A DNA stretch of 5,267 nt from an uncultured Campylobacter sp. (GTDB lineage Bacteria > Campylobacterota > Campylobacteria > Campylobacterales > Campylobacteraceae): NCBI RefSeq assembly GCF_938017775.1, contig NZ_CALIIU010000078.1, forward strand, positions 1 through 5,267, read 5' to 3'. Positions 1-5,267 of this stretch are shown one piece after another (positions within the stretch are counted from its first letter, which is position 1; every line of letters starts with the position of its first letter). The translations under genes and the position numbers were made by a program. The notes below the pieces were generated by a model. That model was not told the origin of the DNA. It saw only the letters and a list, made by a program, of their open reading frames with translations, and did not search any database.

Positions 1-1146
1 AGTGTGGATATGAGGTTTTTTAGCGAAGGGGGAAGGAATGAGATAAAGGATGAGCTTAATAGGGGGAGCGCGATAGAAAAATCCTTAGAGATGCTTATAA
101 AAACCGGGGATTTTTCTTTCAATGAAAACGTAGCGGAATATGCAAACGCTTATGAGTTAAGTAAGGCTTACGGCAAAGATTTAAGCTCGGTATTAATGGA
201 TGAAAAAGTAGGTATCAACACTAAAGAGCAGGTAATAAAATCTCTGATAGATGCTTATGCCAAAGCCAATGGTTTAAATTTAGAAGGTATTAAAGTAAAA
301 CTAATATCCGAGGCCAATGCGAAGGGCAAAAATGATGAGCCTTTCAAAGGGAATTTCGACTCTTTAAGCAAAACTATCACTTTAAATTTAGCCAATACGT
401 CGGATATAAAAACATTTGCTCAAACCCTAGGACATGAGCTAAGCCATGCTATAGACTACAAAAAAGGACGCTTTATCCCTGGCGGCGAGGCTATGAATAG
501 ATATGCCGATATAAAGGACGATCACTTTGCGGACTATCTCGGAAGAGGCTTGGATATAACGGGCTCGAAAATAAATTTAGGGGACAAGCTGCCGAGCTAC
601 GATAAATACGACAAGATTAATAAGGCTCTGCTAGAACACAATCTTAAGAATTTTAATAGTACGGATAAGAGATGGAGCGATAATTCGGATATAAATAAAT
701 TAAACCCAAACAATCAAAATAATATAGTAGAAATAATGTCAAAATCGGCTATGGACGATTATAATCCAACGAATAGAATCGTATATGCTGATCACGCAAA
801 TATAGATAAAGATGGAGCTTTTACAAATACATATAAATATAAAAACACAAAAGATACGGCAATATTATTGCACAAGGAAATTTCGCAATTAGATAAATAT
901 AAAAATAATCCAAATATGCCTATTGAATTATCTATGTGCTATATTGGTGGAAGCGATATTCAAAAAGAATTGAGTTTGTTGGAGCCAAATAGAGAAATTA
1001 TTGCTTATGAAGGTTATTATGCAACACAACTGGTTTATGTGCCGTATTTAAATCCGGGCTCAGGAAAAGTCATATACAGAAATGGCAAGGTCATTTATAG
1101 AGACGGCAATACTAATTTTATAGATAGAATTTTAATCAAAAAATAA
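1..1146 (+). CDS. C-terminal part of a large polymorphic toxin-like protein with an HExxH motif (5' end outside the window)
   Basis: The reading frame is open from base 1 and runs to TAA at 1144-1146. A GTG at 4 and an ATG at 10 have no room for a visible ribosome binding site, so I treat the gene as 5'-truncated by the window. Residue numbers count GTG(4) as 1. The sequence shows a helical region to about residue 90, then a domain with HELSH (H144, E145, H148), the zinc-binding HExxH signature, followed by AIDYKKGRF and an acidic/aromatic stretch (YADIKDDHFADY). Similar HExxH segments occur near the C-termini of large hemagglutinin/CDI-type proteins. From about residue 200 the DNA becomes more AT-rich. 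The last ~150 residues hold H264 and C312 in a LSMCYIGGSD context, then a doubled GKVIYR(N/D) motif. Two small membrane-protein genes follow after 9 nt, as immunity genes usually do. The toxin role is inferred; the secretion route and enzymatic activity are unknown. It could instead be a non-toxic surface protein. Confidence 0.75.
   Translation, partial: SVDMRFFSEGGRNEIKDELNRGSAIEKSLEMLIKTGDFSFNENVAEYANAYELSKAYGKDLSSVLMDEKVGINTKEQVIKSLIDAYAKANGLNLEGIKVKLISEANAKGKNDEPFKGNFDSLSKTITLNLANTSDIKTFAQTLGHELSHAIDYKKGRFIPGGEAMNRYADIKDDHFADYLGRGLDITGSKINLGDKLPSYDKYDKINKALLEHNLKNFNSTDKRWSDNSDINKLNPNNQNNIVEIMSKSAMDDYNPTNRIVYADHANIDKDGAFTNTYKYKNTKDTAILLHKEISQLDKYKNNPNMPIELSMCYIGGSDIQKELSLLEPNREIIAYEGYYATQLVYVPYLNPGSGKVIYRNGKVIYRDGNTNFIDRILIKK
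1063..1104 (+). repeat. Tandem heptapeptide-coding repeat near the toxin C-terminus
   Basis: Two adjacent 21-nt units, 1063-1083 and 1084-1104, encode GKVIYRN and GKVIYRD. The DNA units match at 15 of 21 positions. Five of the six differences are silent and one changes N to D, so the repeat is old and held at the protein level. It lies 14 codons before the stop of the toxin-like gene and probably forms a pair of beta strands or a hairpin. Confidence 0.8.
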
Positions 1147-1155
1147 AGAGATAAA

Positions 1156-1578
1156 ATGAGATTGCTAAAAAAGATTTTAAAAATAGTCTTTTATTTGGTG
1201 TTAATTATTTTTACGTTACTTTTAATTCTACCGTATATGCTAGATAAAAGCAAATGTTTATTTGTGGAAATACGACTTTCAGCTAAGCTAAAAGAAGCAA
1301 ATGAAACTAAAAATTTATTGTTATTAAACGGTATTGCCTTTGATAGTAGAGTTTGCGGACAAAAAGAAATTTATAATCAAGCTTCCAAAATGATATGCGC
1401 GGATTTTAACTATGATAATTTTATAAAAGAATTAAATGAAGCAAATAAAACGAAGAATAAAAGGAAATTAAAGGAGTTGGATTTGCAATCTCACAGGTGT
1501 ATAGACGATATAAATATAAGCAATCAAATACAAGATGAATTTGAATTATATAAGTTATATTGGCGAGAACAAAAATGA
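1156..1578 (+). CDS. Small membrane-anchored four-cysteine protein, candidate immunity protein 1
   Basis: This 140-residue protein starts at ATG 1156, 9 nt after the toxin-like gene, with a weak purine-rich AAAGAG upstream. Residues 1-9 are basic (MRLLKKILK) and residues 10-28 form a hydrophobic helix, which predicts a cytoplasmic N-terminus and a periplasmic C-terminal domain. There is no lipobox. The exported part has four cysteines (C34, C67, C81, C115), enough for two disulfides. It also contains an internal duplication: C34-x12-EANETKN-x13-C67 against C81-x13-EANKTKN-x13-C115. I recognise no named family. Its place directly after a toxin tip, its small size and its AT-rich composition fit an immunity protein that protects at the inner membrane or periplasm. 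That role is inferred. A small membrane protein unrelated to the toxin is possible. Confidence 0.8.
   Translation: MRLLKKILKIVFYLVLIIFTLLLILPYMLDKSKCLFVEIRLSAKLKEANETKNLLLLNGIAFDSRVCGQKEIYNQASKMICADFNYDNFIKELNEANKTKNKRKLKELDLQSHRCIDDINISNQIQDEFELYKLYWREQK
1255..1539 (+). repeat. Internal ~48-residue duplication within candidate immunity gene 1
   Basis: Unit 1 starts at codon 34 (1255) and unit 2 at codon 81 (1396). Both begin with cysteine, carry EAN(E/K)TKN, and have a second cysteine exactly 20 residues after the glutamate of that motif. The best-preserved DNA is 1294-1314 against 1438-1458, which match at 18 of 21 bases. The right end of unit 2 is approximate. The rest of the units is diverged, which indicates duplication followed by divergence. 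Confidence 0.6.
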
Positions 1579-1994
1579 CGACTCAAAGAAAATTAAAATT
1601 CTTAAAACGATACAAAAATATTATTCTATTACCATTTTTGCTAATTATTTCGTTTTTTGTTTTTCGTATGATTTATACGGAAGCAATTAGTGAGTGTGTC
1701 CCAATAAGGCTTTTTTCAAAAAATTCTCCAAGCAATAGCAATCATGTTGAGTTAAAAGCAAAATGCATAAAAAAAGCTTTGGAAAATGACGATAATCACC
1801 TTATTATGCAGTATTTTAAAAGAGAAACGAGCGAGTGCCTCAAAATTATTGATGAACCGTCAAAAATCCCACATAATTTGATTAGGGTTAATAGTTTTGA
1901 AGAGTGGAAAAAATTAAGACTTACAGATACTGACAATATAATTTGTCCTATCGGTAATTCTAAAAAGAGCGATATTGGCAATGAAAGCAAATAA
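1575..1994 (+). CDS. Small membrane-anchored four-cysteine protein, candidate immunity protein 2
   Basis: I chose ATG 1575 because its ATGA overlaps the TGA (1576-1578) of the previous gene, the classic arrangement for translational coupling. An in-frame TTG at 1560 would extend it by only five residues. The 139-residue product has a strongly basic N-terminus (QRKLKFLKRYK), a hydrophobic helix at about residues 15-34, and a predicted periplasmic domain with four cysteines (C41, C64, C88, C124). Architecture and some local sequence match the preceding protein: the first cysteine is followed by an IRL then S-x-K pattern in both, and the late cysteine is followed some 20 residues later by an FE-(L/E)-(Y/W)-K-(K-)L stretch. 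The two are therefore possibly distant paralogs. I recognise no named family. A role as a second immunity protein, or as a partner of the first, is inferred from position only. Confidence 0.78.
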   Translation: MTTQRKLKFLKRYKNIILLPFLLIISFFVFRMIYTEAISECVPIRLFSKNSPSNSNHVELKAKCIKKALENDDNHLIMQYFKRETSECLKIIDEPSKIPHNLIRVNSFEEWKKLRLTDTDNIICPIGNSKKSDIGNESK

Positions 1995-2048
1995 ATTCAC
2001 AAATTATTCAAATTTACGAAGCTGGGGCCGCTCATCAAGCAAAACATT

Positions 2049-2110
2049 AGCCGCAATTTCAAGTGTAAATTTCAAAATTTACTATCTTACGCCGTGCGTT
2101 TTTTGCGGCT
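2049..2110 (+). repeat. Nested inverted repeats in the spacer upstream of trpB
   Basis: The outer arms AGCCGCAA (2049-2056) and TTGCGGCT (2103-2110) are perfectly complementary over 8 bp. Between them lies a second perfect palindrome, GTAAATTTCAAAATTTAC (2065-2082, 8-bp arms around CA). The pair lies after the last candidate immunity gene and about 70 nt upstream of the trpB -10 box. No T-run directly follows the outer stem, so it is not a standard intrinsic terminator. It could be an RNA 3'-end structure of the upstream operon, a protein-binding site, or chance in AT-rich DNA. Confidence 0.45.
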
Positions 2111-2159
2111 GCATATCCGATAAATTTAGAAGAGCGTCGCAAAAGGCGCCGTCAAAAAA

Positions 2160-2188
2160 GCGAAATTTAACGCGAAATTTTATATAAT
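2160..2188 (+). promoter_or_regulatory. Predicted sigma-70 promoter of trpBA with TATAAT -10 box
   Basis: A perfect TATAAT lies at 2183-2188, followed by a start-site region near 2194-2196. There is no -35 consensus at the usual distance. Instead a 9-bp direct repeat GCGAAATTT (2160-2168 and 2172-2180, 12-nt period) supplies phased T-tracts just upstream of the -10 box, the kind of periodic T-rich signal described for Campylobacter sigma-70 promoters. The resulting leader to the trpB start is only about 20 nt. Confidence 0.65.
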
Positions 2189-2203
2189 CCTACGATTTAA
2201 TGC

Positions 2204-2210
2204 GAGGAGA
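2204..2210 (+). promoter_or_regulatory. trpB: trpB ribosome binding site (GAGGAGA) that decides the start
   Basis: GAGGAGA ends 4 nt before ATG 2215, and its AGGAG core is 5 nt away. An in-frame ATG at 2200 lies upstream of this site and within a few bases of the predicted transcription start, so ATG 2215 is the likely true start. Confidence 0.8.
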
Positions 2211-2214
2211 TAGG

Positions 2215-3396
2215 ATGAATAAAAAGGCGTATTTCGGGAGTTTCGGCGGGCAGTTCGTGCCTGAGACGGCGATGTTTGCGCTCGAGGAGTTGGAGGATGC
2301 GTACAGCACCATAGCGCAGACTAAGGAATTTAAAGACGAGCTAGGTTACTTGCTGCGCGAATATGCGGGGCGTCCGACGCCGCTATATCACGCCGCGCGC
2401 CTTAGCGAGCACTACGGGCATGAAATTTATCTAAAGCGCGAGGATCTCAACCATACGGGCGCTCATAAGATCAATAACGCCCTAGCGCAAGCGCTGCTCG
2501 CTAAAAAGATGGGCAAAAAAAAGGTCATCGCAGAAACCGGCGCGGGGCAGCACGGCGTGGCGACAGCGACGGCAGCGGCGCTATTCGGGCTTGAGTGCGA
2601 CGTGTATATGGGTGAGACCGACGCTGCGCGCCAGCAGCTCAACGCATTTAGGATGCAGCTTTTGGGTGCAAATTTAATCAAAATCGGCACCGGTTTAAAA
2701 ACGCTCAAAGAGGCGACCACCGCGGCGATTCAGGCGTGGGTGAACGAGATAGAGAGCGTATTTTACGTCATCGGCTCGGCGGTCGGGCCGCATCCGTATC
2801 CTAAGATGGTTAGGGATTTTCAAAGCGTCATCGGTACCGAGACCAAATCGCAGCTTGCGAGCAAGGGGATTAAAGCCGATTACGTCCTAGCCTGCGTGGG
2901 TGGCGGAAGCAATGCGATAGGAATTTTTAGCGCGTTCGTGGATGATCCCGCCGTGCAACTCATCGGCGTCGAGGCGGGCGGCTTGGGCGCACAAACCCCT
3001 TATCACGCAGCGACCATCACTAACGGGCGCGCGGGCATCATCCACGGCATGAAAACGATCGTACTGCAGGATAAATTCGGCATGATCGAGCCTGTTCACA
3101 GCATCTCGGCGGGGCTTGATTATCCTGGAGTGGGCCCGGAGCACGCGCATCTGCACGAGATAAGTCGCGCAAAATACGAAGCGGTAACCGACGATGAGTG
3201 CATCACGGCGCTTAAACTGCTCTGTAGGCTTGAGGGCATCATCCCCGCGATCGAAAGCGCGCATGCGTTAGCGTATTTGCAAAAGCTCTGCCCGCAGCTA
3301 AAGGGCAAAAAAACGATCGTCGTAAACGTAAGCGGCAGGGGCGATAAGGATATGGATACCGTGATGAATTACAAAAAAGGAACGATTTATGGATAA
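2215..3396 (+). CDS. trpB: Tryptophan synthase beta chain
   Basis: TrpB is the PLP-dependent subunit that condenses indole with L-serine to give L-tryptophan, in a cytoplasmic alpha2-beta2 complex with TrpA. The 393 residues from ATG 2215 fit the usual family length of about 390-400. Family motifs appear in order: FGSFGGQFVPE at the N-terminus; KREDLNHTGAHKINN with the PLP Schiff-base lysine K85; AETGAGQHG with catalytic E107; the phosphate-binding GGGSN loop at 229-233; GLDYPGVGPEHAHL of the communication (COMM) domain; and SGRGDKD from S373, which contacts the PLP ring. Everything matches the classic TrpB1 type found with trpA, not TrpB2. It overlaps trpA by 8 nt, so the two are co-translated. 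It is clearly richer in G+C than the upstream toxin module (39 of 60 bases at 2341-2400). No other trp gene lies upstream. Identification is secure. Confidence 0.98.
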   Translation: MNKKAYFGSFGGQFVPETAMFALEELEDAYSTIAQTKEFKDELGYLLREYAGRPTPLYHAARLSEHYGHEIYLKREDLNHTGAHKINNALAQALLAKKMGKKKVIAETGAGQHGVATATAAALFGLECDVYMGETDAARQQLNAFRMQLLGANLIKIGTGLKTLKEATTAAIQAWVNEIESVFYVIGSAVGPHPYPKMVRDFQSVIGTETKSQLASKGIKADYVLACVGGGSNAIGIFSAFVDDPAVQLIGVEAGGLGAQTPYHAATITNGRAGIIHGMKTIVLQDKFGMIEPVHSISAGLDYPGVGPEHAHLHEISRAKYEAVTDDECITALKLLCRLEGIIPAIESAHALAYLQKLCPQLKGKKTIVVNVSGRGDKDMDTVMNYKKGTIYG

Positions 3397-4135
3397 GATC
3401 AAGGCGGCCTTTGCGGGCAAAAAGGCGAACATCGGCTATATCGTGGCTGGCTATCCGAGCCCCGCGCACACGAAGGAGTTTTTGTCAAATTTAGACGAAA
3501 GCGCGATCGATCTGCTTGAGATCGGCATCCCGTATTCCGATCCGCTCGCGGACGGCCCGGAAATTTTTAAAGCGAGCTTTTCCGCGGTGCAAAACGGCGT
3601 AAACGCGGAGAAGGTATTTGAAATTTTAAAAGGGGTGCAAACGCGCAAGCCGCTTGTGTTTTTGGTCTATTACAACGTGATCTTTGCCTACGGCGCGCGC
3701 GAGTTTGTAGCGCAGGCGGCGCGCTACGGCATCAGCGGACTAATAATCCCCGATCTGCCGTATGAGGAAAATGAGGAAATTTTCGCGCTTTGCGAGGAGT
3801 TCGGTATCGCGCTCATCCCACTTATTAGCGTTACGAGCGAGCACCGCGCCGCGCGAGTTTTGAGCCGCGCGCGGGGCTTCATCTACGGCGTGGGCGCTAT
3901 CGGCGTGACCGGAAGTAAGCAAACGCCGATTTCGCGCCTAAAAAATATGGTCGCAGATCTTAAAAAAATGAGCGATCTGCCCGTGGCGATCGGCTTTGGT
4001 ATTCGCAGCCCTAGCGACGTTCGCGCCACGAAAGAATACGCAGACGGCGCTATCATCGGTACTGCGATCGTAAATTTATGCGCGAACTACGGCGGGCACG
4101 ATCTGCAAGACAAGATCGCTGAACTTTTTAATTAA
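3389..4135 (+). CDS. trpA: Tryptophan synthase alpha chain
   Basis: TrpA cleaves indole-3-glycerol phosphate to indole and glyceraldehyde 3-phosphate and passes the indole through a tunnel to TrpB. The 248 residues form one TIM barrel, somewhat shorter than the 268-residue E. coli protein but normal for Epsilonproteobacteria as I recall. Visible motifs are LLEIGIPYSDPLADGP with both catalytic acids (E44 and D55, equivalent to E49 and D60 of E. coli), GLIIPDLPYEE from 117, the flexible-loop GVTGS at 172-176, and the phosphate-binding GFGIRSP from 202. The start ATG at 3389 overlaps the trpB end (TAA at 3394-3396) and is preceded by AAGGA at 3377-3381. No frameshift or lost catalytic residue is seen. 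Identification is secure. Confidence 0.97.
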   Translation: MDKIKAAFAGKKANIGYIVAGYPSPAHTKEFLSNLDESAIDLLEIGIPYSDPLADGPEIFKASFSAVQNGVNAEKVFEILKGVQTRKPLVFLVYYNVIFAYGAREFVAQAARYGISGLIIPDLPYEENEEIFALCEEFGIALIPLISVTSEHRAARVLSRARGFIYGVGAIGVTGSKQTPISRLKNMVADLKKMSDLPVAIGFGIRSPSDVRATKEYADGAIIGTAIVNLCANYGGHDLQDKIAELFN

Positions 4136-4145
4136 CGGAATAAAT

Positions 4146-5267
4146 ATGAAAAAGATATTTTTGATTTTAATCGCAAATTTTTGTCTCGGCGCCAATCTGA
4201 TGCAATACGATCTTTTCAACCACGACGACAGCGTCGACATCGCCTTGGCATTTGACTCCGCATACAAGCCAGACATCGTGCGCCGCGTCGACGGGCAGTC
4301 GATGAGCCTTATTTTAAAAGGGCTTGGCGGCGACGAGAAATTTAACGAAATGCGCACCAATCAAAAGGTCTTAAAAAGCTTTACGATAGCGCCTAAGGGC
4401 AAGGATATCGAGATCAATTTCCCTACCGGAGCCGATCTATCGGTTGATGCTCTTACTCAAGACGGCAATTTAAAGCTCATTTTGCGCGTAAAAAACCCCG
4501 CTTTCGATCAGAGCAAGATGAGCGTAAAGAGCGAGGCGAGTGAGACGGCGCAAAGCAGCAGCAACGGGATTCCCGTGATGCCGATAATCGTAGCGTTACT
4601 GCTTGCGGCTGCGGCTTTCGTCGGCGTGCGAAAATTTTTATCACACAAGCCGCAAAAAAGTATCGACGAGACATGGCGGGTTTTTGAAGATGACGCTAGT
4701 ATGGATGGCACTGACGTGGACGGGGCGGGCATAGATGAAATTTTAAACGACTCCTTTTTTAAAAATCAGAGCGGATCAAAGAACGCAAATTTTACCAATT
4801 ATTCTGACGCGCAAGAGTTCGCGAAAAAAGATGAGGGCTCCGCTTTAAATTTAAAAAATTCTAACGACTCAAAAAGCGTAGATGGTGCAGATTTTTTAAG
4901 AGGCGAGAACGTGAGCGAAGAGAGTGCACACGATAAATTTTACGATGAAGTTGCGCGTGCCGAGCGTTCGGAAGCTACGGAGGCGGACGAAAACTATGAG
5001 AGCGCCGAGAATATAAGAGCAGCGGATAAAATTTCGCCGCTTAAAGTAAGCTCTGCCGAGAGTGGTACGATGGAATTTCGCGAGGGAGCAAAAGAAAGAT
5101 CGGATGCAAAAGAGCCCAAGGTTTCGGCATTTAGAAGCATTTTAGAAAATGAGCTGCTTAGCTCGGATACCGCAAGACCTAGCGACGTGCGAGTAGAGCT
5201 GGTGCGCGAGATCGACGAAAATAATGCTGCCGTAGTGCTAAGCTTTGCGGGCAAAAAACATCTAGTA
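4146..5267 (+). CDS. Signal-peptide, single-pass membrane protein, FliO-like candidate (3' end outside the window)
   Basis: From ATG 4146 the frame is open for 374 codons to the window edge. The start lies 10 nt after trpA, with CGGAA at 4136-4140 as ribosome binding site, so it is probably in the trpBA transcript. Residues 1-16 (MKKIFLILIANFCLGA) form a signal peptide without a good lipobox. Residues about 17-115 look like a beta-rich periplasmic domain with alternating hydrophobic residues (for example SMSLILKG, LKLILRV). A Ser-rich linker leads to a membrane helix at about 142-161 and a basic stop-transfer segment (RKFLSHKPQKS). Residues about 172-325 are acidic and low in complexity, probably disordered in the cytoplasm. 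The last residues (VELVREIDENNAAVVLSF then AGKKHLV) resemble, from memory, the C-terminal motif of the FliO-like flagellar export protein of Campylobacter/Helicobacter, a gene near fliN downstream of trpA in C. jejuni. The existence of the gene is firm; the FliO link is tentative. Confidence 0.85.
   Translation, partial: MKKIFLILIANFCLGANLMQYDLFNHDDSVDIALAFDSAYKPDIVRRVDGQSMSLILKGLGGDEKFNEMRTNQKVLKSFTIAPKGKDIEINFPTGADLSVDALTQDGNLKLILRVKNPAFDQSKMSVKSEASETAQSSSNGIPVMPIIVALLLAAAAFVGVRKFLSHKPQKSIDETWRVFEDDASMDGTDVDGAGIDEILNDSFFKNQSGSKNANFTNYSDAQEFAKKDEGSALNLKNSNDSKSVDGADFLRGENVSEESAHDKFYDEVARAERSEATEADENYESAENIRAADKISPLKVSSAESGTMEFREGAKERSDAKEPKVSAFRSILENELLSSDTARPSDVRVELVREIDENNAAVVLSFAGKKHLV

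Noticed and set aside
1560..1574. TTG start for the second candidate immunity gene
   Set aside because: ATG at 1575 overlaps the upstream stop as ATGA, a standard coupling arrangement, and the extension is only five residues.
1796..1990. Minus-strand 64-codon frame opposite the second candidate immunity gene
   Set aside because: It is the hydrophobic antisense shadow of a supported gene, with no ribosome binding site or independent signal.
1995..2182. Intrinsic terminator after the immunity genes
   Set aside because: I looked for a GC-rich hairpin followed directly by a T-run; the inverted repeats present are not followed by one, and the T-run at 2099-2104 lies inside the loop just before the right arm.
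1975..2187. 70-codon + strand frame in the spacer before trpB
   Set aside because: It starts at TTG (or ATG 1981) inside the end of the preceding gene with no ribosome binding site, has low-complexity basic composition, and runs through the trpB promoter elements.
2200..2214. Upstream in-frame ATG for trpB
   Set aside because: It lies before the GAGGAGA ribosome binding site and only about 12 nt after the -10 box, and would add residues MRGDR not typical of TrpB.
2189..2214. trp leader peptide or T-box/attenuator before trpB
   Set aside because: The predicted leader is only about 20 nt, has no tandem Trp codons and no room for alternative stems.
2463..3469. Several minus-strand frames opposite trpB and the trpA start
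   Set aside because: They are antisense shadows caused by the high G+C codon use of trpBA; none shows a recognisable domain.
4076..5254. Minus-strand frames opposite the FliO-like candidate
   Set aside because: They are Ser/Leu-rich antisense products of an acidic, low-complexity coding region on the + strand, which has a good start and context.

Overview
The window looks like a piece of an Epsilonproteobacterial (Campylobacterota) chromosome, most likely a Campylobacter of the higher-GC oral group (gracilis/rectus/showae-like). The grounds are: trpB-trpA of the proteobacterial TrpB1 type with codons rich in gcg/cgc, pervasive AAATTT words, a strong TATAAT -10 box with no recognisable -35 box, and a downstream membrane protein that resembles the gene found near trpA in Campylobacter. 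The species assignment is an inference. All genes are on the + strand.

Region 1 (1-1994) is an AT-rich accessory module. It starts with the 3' end of a large gene that is cut by the window edge. The visible part has an HExxH zincin-like motif (HELSH at 433-447) followed by a more AT-rich C-terminal segment of about 180 residues, which ends in the place where polymorphic (contact-dependent or secreted) toxins carry their exchangeable toxin tip. Two small genes follow immediately (1156-1578 and 1575-1994). They are translationally coupled by an ATGA overlap. Each encodes one N-terminal membrane segment and a four-cysteine domain predicted to face the periplasm. They are the best candidates for the cognate immunity proteins, and they may be distant paralogs of each other. 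The first contains an internal duplication of about 48 residues bounded by cysteines.

Region 2 (1995-2214) is a gene-free spacer. It has nested inverted repeats, a short direct repeat, a TATAAT -10 box and the trpB ribosome binding site.

Region 3 (2215-4135) is trpB-trpA, overlapping by 8 nt and encoding the beta and alpha subunits of tryptophan synthase. All key catalytic residues are present. The predicted leader is only about 20 nt long, so no attenuator fits in front of trpB. The other trp genes are not in the window.

Region 4 (4146-5267, open at the right edge) starts 10 nt after trpA. It encodes a secreted-then-anchored protein with a signal peptide, a periplasmic beta-rich domain, one membrane helix and a long acidic cytoplasmic tail. 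Its last visible residues resemble the C-terminal motif of FliO-like flagellar export proteins of Campylobacter and Helicobacter. The tail is unusually long for FliO, so the call is tentative.

The most interesting part is the toxin-tip/immunity cassette at 600-1994. Its domains do not match a toxin family I can name with confidence.
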